DNA of 64,000 nt from Cryomorpha ignava (GTDB lineage Bacteria; Bacteroidota; Bacteroidia; Flavobacteriales_D; Cryomorphaceae). The notes below the pieces were generated by a model. It was not told where the DNA came from. It saw only the letters and a program-made list of their open reading frames with translations, and made no database searches. The stretch covers positions 54,835 to 118,834 of the forward strand of contig NZ_JAAGVY010000011.1 of the NCBI RefSeq assembly GCF_010686655.1, read 5' to 3'. Within the stretch, counting starts at the first letter, position 1, and the number at the start of each line of letters is the position of its first letter. Below, piece after piece: positions 39,255-47,968 of this stretch. Both the position numbers and the translations under genes were made by a program.

Positions 39255-40987
39255 CAGAAAAAACTTATAAAACCAAAATGGATTTTTCCGCTGCGGATTT
39301 CAATTGGGTTGTTAAATTGTTTACCGAGTGCGTAAGTTAACGAAAAAATACCGGCATTCGTTTCAAAATTTATTCCCGCACCGAAACCAAATGGGGTATC
39401 GCTTATCGTATTGTCAGTAGATCTATCTTCGTAAATACCCTGATCAAAGAATGCAAAAACATTTGAATTTTCTTCAAGAATAAAGCGATATTCGAGTGTT
39501 CCAACTGCGTAGGCCGATGCAAAAATGGATTGTTCATTAAATCCACGCAAGGTTTTCAGCCCCCCTATACGATATATTTCGTTTCTAAACATATTCTCGT
39601 TGAGCAGGTAAGCGCCGCGCACCCGCAGCAAAAAAGTAGATCGATTTCCAATTGGAATATACTTTCCGGTATTGAGTTTGGCGTTGTAAATATCGCTTTT
39701 TAAATTGAGGTCATCGTACTCAGAATCGTCAACTTCGGGATTTTTTAGAATGGTTTTCTGTCCGGCTGCTACCGATGTTTCCACAAAAAAGCCTTTGGTA
39801 GGATTGTAGCGATAGTCGAGCCTTCTGAAGTTAAGACCCACACCGTACATATTTGTGCGCGAATCAATATATTGATTTATTGAAAAGGCATCAGACGAAA
39901 TAACATTTGCCTGATTATTTTCATAAAATATCCGTGCAAAATTACCACCTTTAAAATAGTATTGTAGCCCTGCAAGTGCATTGACCTGACTAAAAATAGT
40001 ATCGCGCCGGTATAGATTTAATGCTGCTTCTATGCCAATAGGTGTGCTGAAAAGAAAAGGGTAATCAAATTCCAGGTTGAGTTCCTGTGTTTTTGTTTGC
40101 AGGCGTTGCCACTTCAATTTTATGGTCTCGCCATGCTTGAGTGTGTTGAGTAAATTTAATTCCACATCGCCTGTAATTTGTGTTTTTCCGGTTTCCCTGT
40201 CAGGTAATATTCCTATAATACCGTTAAAATTGCTTGCCTTTTTATTGTCGAGATAAAGATAAATGTCGGCTTTTCCGGGGCGCATCCCCACTTCATAAGG
40301 TTTTATGACGCGTAAAAATGAAAGTTCTTTTAGCCTACCGGGAATTTTGTCGAGTACCGATTGGCTATACGGTACCTGGGTTTTAATGCCGAGATAACTC
40401 TGCAAATAATTTCGATTTGTATTTGCTCCTCCTTTAATAATAACACTGTCTATTAGGGTAAACTGATTGAGCTCTATGTTTAGTTGTGCATCAATTTCTC
40501 CATCGCGAAATTTTAGGCTGTCAAGCGTAAGCGATGCGAAAGGAAAACCATTGTTTTCGGCCAGTTTTAGCGCTTGCTCCATAATTTTTGACAGCGCTTT
40601 TGGTGAAAACGGTTCGTTGCGGTATAGTTTTTCTCTAAAACCAATAGCAGTAAGGTATTCTTCGGGAATATTGCCTTTATCCAGGTTTGCCCACTTGTAT
40701 TTATTTCCGAAATTCAGAAACGCATATATGGTATCTTTCCCAAAGTTAAGCGAGTCAAAACCTGCAGTGAGATAGCCGGCTTCCACAATGTTAAATCTCA
40801 AATTTCTCAGTTTAGTAGAAGCATCTGCCGAGTCTTTTGCACTAAAATCTTTTGGAATATTTAATTTGTCGGGAATATCTGTAACCGGTTGTATAATTAT
40901 TGGAATACTTTGTGCTGCGAGAAAGTGACTCGCTGTCCAGAATAAACCCAGCGTACAGAATAACCTTATTAAGAGTGATTTATTCAA
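39254..40987 (-). CDS. BamA/TamA-like outer-membrane barrel protein
   Basis: A 577-residue protein with a signal peptide (ends HFLAAQ), a POTRA-like region (about 160-250: FTLIDSVIIKGGANTNRNYLQSYLG) and a C-terminal 16-strand-type barrel ending in FGFISFF, with terminal Phe as in Omp85 proteins. A typical FxRGF-like motif is present as LRGFNE. At 577 residues with few POTRA repeats it is shorter than the essential BamA, so it is more likely an accessory Omp85 protein. The start is TTG at 40987; no in-frame ATG exists nearby. First gene of a five-gene leftward operon ending with rlmB. Confidence 0.87.
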   Translation of the reverse strand: MNKSLLIRLFCTLGLFWTASHFLAAQSIPIIIQPVTDIPDKLNIPKDFSAKDSADASTKLRNLRFNIVEAGYLTAGFDSLNFGKDTIYAFLNFGNKYKWANLDKGNIPEEYLTAIGFREKLYRNEPFSPKALSKIMEQALKLAENNGFPFASLTLDSLKFRDGEIDAQLNIELNQFTLIDSVIIKGGANTNRNYLQSYLGIKTQVPYSQSVLDKIPGRLKELSFLRVIKPYEVGMRPGKADIYLYLDNKKASNFNGIIGILPDRETGKTQITGDVELNLLNTLKHGETIKLKWQRLQTKTQELNLEFDYPFLFSTPIGIEAALNLYRRDTIFSQVNALAGLQYYFKGGNFARIFYENNQANVISSDAFSINQYIDSRTNMYGVGLNFRRLDYRYNPTKGFFVETSVAAGQKTILKNPEVDDSEYDDLNLKSDIYNAKLNTGKYIPIGNRSTFLLRVRGAYLLNENMFRNEIYRIGGLKTLRGFNEQSIFASAYAVGTLEYRFILEENSNVFAFFDQGIYEDRSTDNTISDTPFGFGAGINFETNAGIFSLTYALGKQFNNPIEIRSGKIHFGFISFF

Positions 40988-41079
40988 AAGAAAAGAATGC
41001 TTTTGTGAATAACCTAATAATTTTTAAGATATTGTGAGGGTCTATAAATCAAATTTAATGGCATTTATTTCGTTTACAC

Positions 41080-41087
41080 TATCTTTG
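41080..41087 (+). promoter_or_regulatory. -7 box TATCTTTG for the small lipoprotein/ytxJ pair
   Basis: TATCTTTG matches TAnnTTTG perfectly and lies 22 bp before the start codon at 41110. No good -33 TTG is seen at the right distance. It is on the strand opposite to the operon that starts at 40987, so the two units diverge here. Confidence 0.55.
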
Positions 41088-41109
41088 TAAATATTTATTC
41101 CTTAGAAAA

Positions 41110-41244
41110 ATGAAAAGAACCGCGTTAATATTTATGCTTTTGTTTGGAACGGCTATCGTTTCTCAATCATGCAGATCGCAAAAACAAGCCTGTGCTGCGT
41201 ATAGTAAAGTTGAGCAACCCGTTAAGGATCAATCAAACAGCTAA
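41110..41244 (+). CDS. Very small putative lipoprotein, coupled to ytxJ
   Basis: A 44-codon gene, starting MKRTALIFMLLFGTAIVSQS followed by CRSQKQACAAYSKVEQPV. A hydrophobic core (5-18) ends at a lipobox-like VSQSC, so the mature part could be a 24-residue lipopeptide anchored at Cys21. Another two-residue-spaced cysteine (Cys28) follows. Its TAA overlaps the next ATG by one base (TAATG), the classic sign of translational coupling to the bacilliredoxin gene. It has a matching promoter upstream. The peptide's function is unknown. Confidence 0.7.
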   Translation: MKRTALIFMLLFGTAIVSQSCRSQKQACAAYSKVEQPVKDQSNS

Positions 41245-41606
41245 TGTCTGAACTTTGGCAATCTGTAACTACTGAGGCAGATTTAAATAGTCTGCTTTCT
41301 GGCTCTAAATTGGAACCCGGAATGTATTACCTTATTTTAAAGCACAGCAACCGCTGTGCAATTAGTACAATGGCAAAAAGCCGTCTCGAGCGAAAAGTCG
41401 ATTCGCGGATTGCTTATTATATTATAGATGTAATTAACCACAAGCAGGTAAGCAATGCGCTGGCCGCTTCCACTGGTATTGAACATGAATCTCCACAAGC
41501 ATTTTTATTTAATGGAAATGTAATGATTGATGTAAAAAGCCATATGGGCATCAGCCCAGGTGAGCTTTCAAAGCGAATAGATTCTCTTATTCAAATTCAA
41601 ACGTAA
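41244..41606 (+). CDS. ytxJ: YtxJ/BrxC-type monothiol bacilliredoxin
   Basis: A 120-residue thioredoxin-fold protein of the YtxJ family, which resolves mixed disulfides of bacillithiol on proteins. The active-site segment is LKHSNRCAISTMAK with single Cys38 (family form: HS-x-RC-x-IS). Later blocks YYIIDVINHKQVSNALA and GIEHESPQAFLFNGN fit. This implies that the organism uses bacillithiol or a related thiol; no bacillithiol synthesis gene is in the window. The gene starts within the stop codon of the small lipoprotein and its end overlaps the opposing osmC end by 20 bp. Confidence 0.9.
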   Translation: MSELWQSVTTEADLNSLLSGSKLEPGMYYLILKHSNRCAISTMAKSRLERKVDSRIAYYIIDVINHKQVSNALAASTGIEHESPQAFLFNGNVMIDVKSHMGISPGELSKRIDSLIQIQT

Positions 41607-41994
41607 TTTCCTGATCAATATCCGGATGCAAACTTTTTGCCACCGGACAGTTCAAAGCAGCCTTTTTCAAGATTTCTTTTTGTTTTTCGTCGTAATTCGA
41701 TTGGGGAAAAACAAAGTCTATTTGTATTTTATCTATACGGCGCGGGTTAGAGGCCATTATTTTTTGAATATCGGCACTTACCTCGCCCAATATAAATGAG
41801 TGCCCATTGGCAGCAATGCCCATTAAGGTGATCATGCATGCGGCTAATGATGTGGCGGTAAGGTCAGTAGGAGAAAATAGCTCACCCTTACCCTGATTGT
41901 CGGTAGGCGCATCGGTTTTGATTATTGTGCCAGATTGGTAATGCATAAGTTGGGTTCTTAAATTACCCTGATAAGAAATATGCGCTGTTGCCAT
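41587..41994 (-). CDS. OsmC-family peroxiredoxin
   Basis: OsmC/Ohr-like thiol peroxidase of 135 residues that reduces organic hydroperoxides. The two redox cysteines are present: Cys53 in SLAACMITLMG and Cys116 in ALNCPVAKSLHPD. It belongs to the OsmC rather than Ohr branch judging by the FSPTDLTATSLAACM block. It is convergent with ytxJ; the two reading frames overlap by 20 bp at their 3' ends. Both are thiol-based stress proteins, so the neighbourhood suggests a small oxidative-stress locus. Confidence 0.92.
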   Translation of the reverse strand: MATAHISYQGNLRTQLMHYQSGTIIKTDAPTDNQGKGELFSPTDLTATSLAACMITLMGIAANGHSFILGEVSADIQKIMASNPRRIDKIQIDFVFPQSNYDEKQKEILKKAALNCPVAKSLHPDIDQEITFEFE

Positions 41995-42001
41995 AGTTTT
42001 A

Positions 42002-42009
42002 TATATTTG
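42002..42009 (+). promoter_or_regulatory. -7 box TATATTTG upstream of the putative exported protein
   Basis: TATATTTG matches the Bacteroidota -7 consensus. Transcription would start near 42015, giving a leader of about 30 nt to the TTG at 42047 but only about 14 nt to the TTG at 42029. This supports the 42047 start. Confidence 0.5.
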
Positions 42010-42046
42010 AATCTGCTAAATTAGCAGTTTGTTTCAGTTTGAAAAT

Positions 42047-42805
42047 TTGAAAGAGAAATTATACATATTTATTTTTTTGATTCTGACTCCTTTTCTGGTG
42101 TATAGCCAAACAGAGGAGCAAACAATATTTGACGAAGCTACCATTGTATATAAAAATTCGATTTATGGTGGTGCTATTTTGCACACCAACGGGTGGGGCG
42201 CTCATATAACTTTCGGAAATAGCAAAACGGTTTTTAAGTCGCGGATCTTCCAATTTGAAATGGTTGGTATGAAGCATGCTAAAGAAATTCGCAGCTTCAA
42301 TCCCTATTCGGAACATACGAGAAGCTACGTTTTCGGAAAGCTCAATTATTTCTTCATTTTTAGGCCTTCAATCGGAAACCGCGTTGTGAGTTTTGATAAA
42401 ATCCGAAAGTCGGGAGTTTCTGTGGGATACAATTGGCGTGTGGGGCCATCGCTGGGTTTTACTCGCCCGGTTTATCTGGAAATTGGTGTTCCCGGTACCT
42501 TCGCTTACCAAGATGTAATAGTTGAAAAATATGATCCTTCAATTCATAAATACGATGATATTAAAGGACGCGCAGGTGGTTTGCGCGGTTTCAATGAATT
42601 GAAGTTAAAACCCGGAATTTACGGAGCCTTTGCCTTCAACTTTGAATACGATGCCAATCGTGAGGGTTTGAAGGGGATTGAAGTAGGAGCTACCGTAGAT
42701 TATTACCCAATAAGTGAGGTGGAAATTATGGCTTTTGCTGAGAATCGTCAGCTCTTTGTCAACTTTTATGTATGTTTACAATTCGGTAAAAAATTTAATA
42801 AGTAA
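42047..42805 (+). CDS. Putative exported beta-rich protein
   Basis: No family is recognised. No ATG is available: in-frame TTG codons at 42029 and 42047 are the candidates, and the latter gives a compact signal peptide (KEKLYIFIFLILTPFLVYSQ, cleavage after SQ). The mature part of about 230 residues has alternating aromatic and polar strands (FIFRPSIGNRVV, SVGYNWRVGPSLGF, YGAFAFNFEYD, LFVNFYVCLQFGKKF), which suggests an outer-membrane beta-barrel or a beta-sandwich. Its stop codon directly abuts the ATG of lipA, a pairing that hints at coupled expression, although no role in lipoate synthesis is implied. Confidence 0.75.
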   Translation: MKEKLYIFIFLILTPFLVYSQTEEQTIFDEATIVYKNSIYGGAILHTNGWGAHITFGNSKTVFKSRIFQFEMVGMKHAKEIRSFNPYSEHTRSYVFGKLNYFFIFRPSIGNRVVSFDKIRKSGVSVGYNWRVGPSLGFTRPVYLEIGVPGTFAYQDVIVEKYDPSIHKYDDIKGRAGGLRGFNELKLKPGIYGAFAFNFEYDANREGLKGIEVGATVDYYPISEVEIMAFAENRQLFVNFYVCLQFGKKFNK

Positions 42806-43678
42806 ATGCTTGAAAACATAGTGAGTGAGCGGCCTTCAAAGGTTCAAAAACCAAAATGGCTTAGAGTAAAACTGCCTACTGGTGAATCATTTAAGAAGGT
42901 CAGAAGAATTGTTGATGAGCACCAGCTGCATACCATTTGCGAAAGCGGAAGTTGTCCGAATATGGGTGAGTGCTGGGGAGCAGGAACAGCAACCTTCATG
43001 ATTTTGGGTAATATATGTACGCGCTCTTGCGGATTTTGTGCCGTAGAAACGGGCAGGCCGGGAGCAGTCGATGAATTTGAGCCTGGCAAAGTGGCGCGAT
43101 CAGTAAAGCTTATGGAAGTGAAGCATTGCGTAATCACCTCAGTTGATCGTGATGACCTGACAGATGGAGGTAGTGATATATGGGCCAAAACGGTTCATGC
43201 CATCCGGTACCAATCGCCAAACACTACGATGGAAACGCTGATTCCTGACTTTGCAGGAAAATGGGAGAACTTGCAGCGTATTATAGATGTAGCTCCCGAA
43301 ATAGTTTCGCATAATCTCGAAACGGTCAGAAGGCTTACCAAGCAGGTAAGAATACAAGCTAAGTACGATAGAAGCCTCGAAGTTTTGAGACGACTCAAGA
43401 AGGGTGGAATGCGCACAAAGTCGGGTGTGATGCTTGGTCTTGGCGAAACTGAAAACGAAGTTCTTGAAACCATGGACGATCTGCGCTCGGTTGGTGTAGA
43501 TGTCTTAACCTTAGGTCAATACCTTCAGCCCACACGTAAGCATTTGCCGGTAGATTCCTTTATTATTCCAGAGAAATTTGCCGAGTATAAAGACATAGGT
43601 CTTGAGAAAGGTTTTAGATATGTAGAGAGTGGTCCTTTGGTGCGCTCGTCTTATCACGCCGAAAAGCACTTGTTTTGA
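42806..43678 (+). CDS. lipA: Lipoyl synthase
   Basis: Radical-SAM enzyme that inserts two sulfur atoms into octanoyl groups on lipoyl-dependent enzyme domains (pyruvate and 2-oxoglutarate dehydrogenases, glycine cleavage). It has 290 residues. The auxiliary [4Fe-4S] cluster ligands are Cys45, Cys50 and Cys56 ([12 protein letters not shown]), and the radical-SAM cluster uses Cys71, Cys75 and Cys78 (CTRSCGFC). The C-terminal RSSYHAEK supplies the conserved serine. The start abuts the stop of the preceding gene. lipB is not in the window. Confidence 0.97.
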   Translation: MLENIVSERPSKVQKPKWLRVKLPTGESFKKVRRIVDEHQLHTICESGSCPNMGECWGAGTATFMILGNICTRSCGFCAVETGRPGAVDEFEPGKVARSVKLMEVKHCVITSVDRDDLTDGGSDIWAKTVHAIRYQSPNTTMETLIPDFAGKWENLQRIIDVAPEIVSHNLETVRRLTKQVRIQAKYDRSLEVLRRLKKGGMRTKSGVMLGLGETENEVLETMDDLRSVGVDVLTLGQYLQPTRKHLPVDSFIIPEKFAEYKDIGLEKGFRYVESGPLVRSSYHAEKHLF

Positions 43679-43794
43679 GATGTAAAGAATTTGAAAAAAT
43701 GAATCGGACGAAGATGAGCCGATATCAATTGTATTAACTATTTTTAGCCTTTGCAAAAAGAGCTTGCAAATTATTTGAAATTAAATATAAACAG

Positions 43795-46700
43795 ATGAAG
43801 TTCAGAATTTTACTTTTTTCAATCACAACAATAGCAATCGGGGCTGCGGCTTGGTTTAGCTATAATGGATGCTGCAACGATGGTAATCTTGCAAACGCAT
43901 ATATTCCGCGCAGTCAGTTTCAATCTGCCCAAGGCATAAAAGGAGCCTTTGAATACTATAAAACTATAAAATCGAATATCTATACCGGCGAAATTGAGTC
44001 GGAAGATTATTTACAAGCCAAAAATGCTGTAAAGACTTTGGAAAAAACCCAAGGTTCTGCCAAGAATACCGATGTTAACTGGGCTTCTATGGGGCCTACC
44101 AATATTGGTGGACGAACCAGGGCTATATTGCCTTTCCCAAATGATGTAAATACGCTTATTACCGGAGGTGTTTCGGGTGGACTTTTTAAAAGTACCAATG
44201 CCGGGCAAAGCTGGAATCGAATCCAAACCTTTGACGACAATCTATGTGTTAGTACCATCGCTATGATTGGCAATGGAGCCATATACGTAGGTACAGGTAA
44301 TTCGCGCGAGAATATTATTGGAAATGAATCGTCAGGTTTTATGGGCGGTGGCCTTTTTGTATCAACAGATCAAGGTGAAAACTGGTCTCTTGTTAGCGAT
44401 TTTGCGCCAAACTATTTCAACGCTGGTAGTCAATGGGCTGTTACAAACAAAATAGTTGCTGACGGAAGCAATCCGAACAGATTGTGGATAGGAACCAACT
44501 TTGGTCTTTTCCCATATATTCACGAATCTGCAGATTTAGAACCTATGCCAACAGGTGCAACTCCGGGTCGTGTAGAAGATTTAGCGATTTCAAGCGATGG
44601 ACAGAATATTATTTTTGCAATTAGTGAGCGTGTATATGTCTCTACTGACTTTGGCGCTAATTTCGTTCGAACAAATGGTCCCAACCAAAATATTTTCCCG
44701 CCTATAGGCAATAATGATTTTATAGGATCGATTAGCTTTTCTATATCTCCAGACAATAAGGACTTTATGGTGGCATCTGTTCCTAAACAAAACGGTACAT
44801 TAAGAGGGATTTATGCTACTGAAAATGCCGGTCAAAACTGGTATGTTATTGCGCCTTCGAGTAATGATGGTCAATCTGCGATTTTTTCTCCGTTTAGTAC
44901 ATCCATATCCGCACAGGGTAATTACGATAATATGATTACTGTAGCTCCGGGTACATCAGCAAATGGAAGTATGGAAGTTGTAATGGGTGGAATAAAACTT
45001 TATAAATATACGCTACCAGAAAACAGTACACCCGGTATTTCGCTATGGGAAAATATCAATGCCAATTTCGCATCTTCTCCGGGCCAGGCTCCAAGCCCAT
45101 TTTATGTGCACTCTGATATTCACGCGTATGCCTGGGATGCCAATGGCAGACTATACATAGGCTGCGATGGTGGAATATTCCGTTCAAACGACCGTGGTGC
45201 TACATGGGTTAGCCTAAACAATAATTATGTTACCACCCAGTACTACGCTATAGCTTTTACTCCTACCGGACAGGTGCTTGGAGGAACACAGGACAATGGA
45301 ACTCCTTGGTTGTCATTAAATGCTGCCAATCCCGGTGATGCTATACAATTTACCGGCGGAGATGGCTTTACCACTGAAATATCGCAAGTTTTTCCAAATT
45401 ATATGTTCTCTACCCTATATTTTGGTTCAGTTTTCAGATCGGCTCTTGGTGGTGAAGGTGTTACTTCTGTGGGTGATCTTTTCGAAGTTTCCCAAGGGGG
45501 TGGCAACGACTTTAACACTGATATCGCTCTTCATGAAAATGAAAACAATGAATTCTCGACCGTATATATTGATTATTTCCCGGTAGAAGATGATCCAAAT
45601 ATTCAGTTTCTTCCAGATGGAGGCTATGAGCTTACAAGCAGTGGCGATACCATTATTGGAAAAGTTCCCGCAGGCACTCAAATTATAGTTACGGCTAATG
45701 ACAGCCCCTATGAATTCTCAAAAGTGCTTACTGAAGATTTGAACTACTATTCTTACTTTGTGAGAACAGTCGATGGCGAAGAATTTATTTATCACAATAT
45801 TGGCGACACTGCTAAGGTTCAGGAGCTTTCGCAATTTATGTTGGCTGCTGCACTTTCTAATGGGGTTTACGTCACCCGTAAACCGCTTAAAACGAATGGT
45901 CAGATTAAATGGTATAAAATTGCTCAGGGGCAAGGAAGTGGTGTAATCCCTTCTTCTGTTGAGTTTTCGCCTGATGGAGATCACCTCTACGTAGGCTTTA
46001 CCAATGGTAAACTAGTGCGTTTTTCTGGTTTTAACAGTGCGTGGACTAAGGAACAGCTTACATTTAATTTTCCAACTTTCGGACTTACCACAACAGAGAT
46101 TTTAAATGCGCCTGGAACGATTACCGATATAGAAGTTGACTACTCGCAAGGGCAAGGCACTATTGCCGGAAATGGACCCGCAAGCGAGCGAGTTGCAGTT
46201 TCAATAGGTAACTATGGCGGCTCCGGAAAAATCAGAATTTCTGATAATGCAGCAACTGCTACAGGCGCTTTTAGTTTTACTAATGCGTGGAATGTTGATG
46301 CCAGCATTGAAGGGATGCCTTGCTACTCTGTGGTAATGGACAAAAACAACCCCAATGTGATTCTTGCCGGTACTGAATTTGGAATATACTATTCTGATAA
46401 TAGTGGCGCAAGCTGGTCTCCTGCAAACAACGGTGATATGAACCGCGTTCCGGTTTTTGATCTCAGACAGCAGAAAAAAGAAGCATGGAAAGTGCAAAAC
46501 AGTGGAGTAGTTTATGCCGGTTCTCACGGGCGTGGTGTATTTAGATCTGACTACCTGCTTAACTTAAACACTGGAATTGACGACAATAAGATTGCTGACC
46601 TTCCTGCGCTGGGTAAATTGAAAATATTCCCGAACCCAGTTACAAATAATGGAACAGTTCAGTTTGATCTGGGCGTGAGCGGCGACGTGAGTATGAATAT

Positions 46701-46869
46701 TTATTCACTCGATGGACGTTTGGTTGAGTCAAGATCTGCGCAAAGAATGGAGCCGGGTCAGAAAAAAGAACTTCGCTTTAATGCAGCAGATCTTGCCCAA
46801 GGTACCTATCTGCTTCAAATTAAAGCCGGAAATACTGTTCAAACTTCTAAGTTCGTTAAAACACGATAA
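43795..46869 (+). CDS. Large secreted BNR-repeat protein, T9SS type-A substrate
   Basis: A 1,024-residue protein with a hydrophobic N-terminal segment (about 3-20) serving as signal peptide or anchor. The body resembles a VPS10/sialidase-like beta-propeller: at least six Asp-box-like motifs of the form S-x-D/N-x-G-x-x-W are visible, for example STNAGQSW, STDQGENW, ATENAGQNW, SNDRGATW and SDNSGASW. The last 80 residues are a type-A T9SS sorting domain (KIFPNPVTNNGTVQFDL, YSLDGRLV, GTYLLQIKAG, SKFVKTR). It is therefore exported across the outer membrane, though no catalytic residues can be assigned and the substrate is unknown. It is followed by a strong terminator. Confidence 0.93.
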   Translation: MKFRILLFSITTIAIGAAAWFSYNGCCNDGNLANAYIPRSQFQSAQGIKGAFEYYKTIKSNIYTGEIESEDYLQAKNAVKTLEKTQGSAKNTDVNWASMGPTNIGGRTRAILPFPNDVNTLITGGVSGGLFKSTNAGQSWNRIQTFDDNLCVSTIAMIGNGAIYVGTGNSRENIIGNESSGFMGGGLFVSTDQGENWSLVSDFAPNYFNAGSQWAVTNKIVADGSNPNRLWIGTNFGLFPYIHESADLEPMPTGATPGRVEDLAISSDGQNIIFAISERVYVSTDFGANFVRTNGPNQNIFPPIGNNDFIGSISFSISPDNKDFMVASVPKQNGTLRGIYATENAGQNWYVIAPSSNDGQSAIFSPFSTSISAQGNYDNMITVAPGTSANGSMEVVMGGIKLYKYTLPENSTPGISLWENINANFASSPGQAPSPFYVHSDIHAYAWDANGRLYIGCDGGIFRSNDRGATWVSLNNNYVTTQYYAIAFTPTGQVLGGTQDNGTPWLSLNAANPGDAIQFTGGDGFTTEISQVFPNYMFSTLYFGSVFRSALGGEGVTSVGDLFEVSQGGGNDFNTDIALHENENNEFSTVYIDYFPVEDDPNIQFLPDGGYELTSSGDTIIGKVPAGTQIIVTANDSPYEFSKVLTEDLNYYSYFVRTVDGEEFIYHNIGDTAKVQELSQFMLAAALSNGVYVTRKPLKTNGQIKWYKIAQGQGSGVIPSSVEFSPDGDHLYVGFTNGKLVRFSGFNSAWTKEQLTFNFPTFGLTTTEILNAPGTITDIEVDYSQGQGTIAGNGPASERVAVSIGNYGGSGKIRISDNAATATGAFSFTNAWNVDASIEGMPCYSVVMDKNNPNVILAGTEFGIYYSDNSGASWSPANNGDMNRVPVFDLRQQKKEAWKVQNSGVVYAGSHGRGVFRSDYLLNLNTGIDDNKIADLPALGKLKIFPNPVTNNGTVQFDLGVSGDVSMNIYSLDGRLVESRSAQRMEPGQKKELRFNAADLAQGTYLLQIKAGNTVQTSKFVKTR

Positions 46870-46905
46870 GTTCGTTTTGAATATTCTAATTTCTAATTAT
46901 TAATT

Positions 46906-46932
46906 AAAAGGCCTTCATTCGAAGGCCTTTTT
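46906..46932 (+). terminator. Terminator after the BNR-repeat gene
   Basis: AAAAGGCCTTC (46906-46916) pairs with GAAGGCCTTTT (46921-46931) around an ATTC loop, followed by further T residues. The 11-bp perfect stem ends transcription ahead of gap. Confidence 0.9.
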
Positions 46933-46945
46933 CTATCTATATGAT

Positions 46946-47968
46946 ATGAACGAAAAAACTCGGGTAGCAATCAATGGTTTTGGAAGAATAGGTCGTGGCT
47001 TTATGCGGCAACTTCTCGCTTCGCCATATGCCAATGAAATTGAAATCGTAGCGATAAACGATCTCGGCAAGGCTGATGTTTTGGCTCACTTATTTGAGTT
47101 TGACAGCGTGCACGGGCGGTTTACAGGAGCTGTGACGTTTTCAGAAAATGCGCTTATATTTAATGGTTTGGAAATACCACTGACTCATATTTCAGATCCT
47201 GATAAACTTAACTGGAAGCCGTATGCACCTGATGTGGTAATAGAATGCACCGGCAAGTTTAAAACCCAAGAAGCCGCCTTAAAGCATGTTGCGGCAGGTG
47301 CGAAGCGGGTAATAATAAGTGCTGTAGCAAAAGGCGAAGAGATTAAAACAATTGTACTCGGTGCCAACGAAGAGCTGCTTGATGGATCGGAAAAAGTGAT
47401 TTCGAACGCTTCGTGCACTACGAATTGTGCCGCGCCAATGGTTGAAATTATAGACCGGAATTTCGAAATAGAAAGTGGATACATTACCACTGTGCATTCT
47501 TACACAAGCGATCAAACACTGCACGATAGACCGCACGAAGATTTTCGCAGAGCAAGAGCAGCTGCCCTTTCTATCATTCCTACTACTACAGGAGCAGCAA
47601 AAGCCATAACCCGAGTTTTTCCAAAGCTTGATGGTCGTTTAGGAGGTGCAGGTATTCGGGTGCCGGTGCCAAATGGCTCGTTAACAGATATAACTTATAT
47701 TGTTAAGAAAAAAACCGATGCAGCTGAAGTTAACCGTGTGTTTGAAGAAGCAGCGGCCGCCGGCAGGTGGAAGGGATATTTGGAATATACCGATAAACCT
47801 ATCGTAAGTGTAGATGTGGTGGGCAATACGCATTCTTGTGTGTACGATTCGCTGCTGACATCGGTTATAGGCAATATGGTAAAAGTGGTAGGCTGGTACG
47901 ACAATGAAATTGGCTACTCGTCGCGCCTTATTGACCTGGTGAGGTATTGGAGTAAACAATGGGATTAG
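46946..47968 (+). CDS. gap: Glyceraldehyde-3-phosphate dehydrogenase, type I
   Basis: Oxidises glyceraldehyde 3-phosphate to 1,3-bisphosphoglycerate with NAD or NADP. It has 340 residues with the Rossmann motif GFGRIGR (11-17), the conserved INDL segment with Asp39, typical of NAD-preferring enzymes, the nucleophile Cys157 in SCTTNC and the base His184 in VHSYT. The C-terminal WYDNEIGYS is also conserved. It is 14 bp past a terminator with no obvious promoter in between. Its 3' end overlaps that of lpxH on the other strand by 41 bp. Confidence 0.96.
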   Translation: MNEKTRVAINGFGRIGRGFMRQLLASPYANEIEIVAINDLGKADVLAHLFEFDSVHGRFTGAVTFSENALIFNGLEIPLTHISDPDKLNWKPYAPDVVIECTGKFKTQEAALKHVAAGAKRVIISAVAKGEEIKTIVLGANEELLDGSEKVISNASCTTNCAAPMVEIIDRNFEIESGYITTVHSYTSDQTLHDRPHEDFRRARAAALSIIPTTTGAAKAITRVFPKLDGRLGGAGIRVPVPNGSLTDITYIVKKKTDAAEVNRVFEEAAAAGRWKGYLEYTDKPIVSVDVVGNTHSCVYDSLLTSVIGNMVKVVGWYDNEIGYSSRLIDLVRYWSKQWD

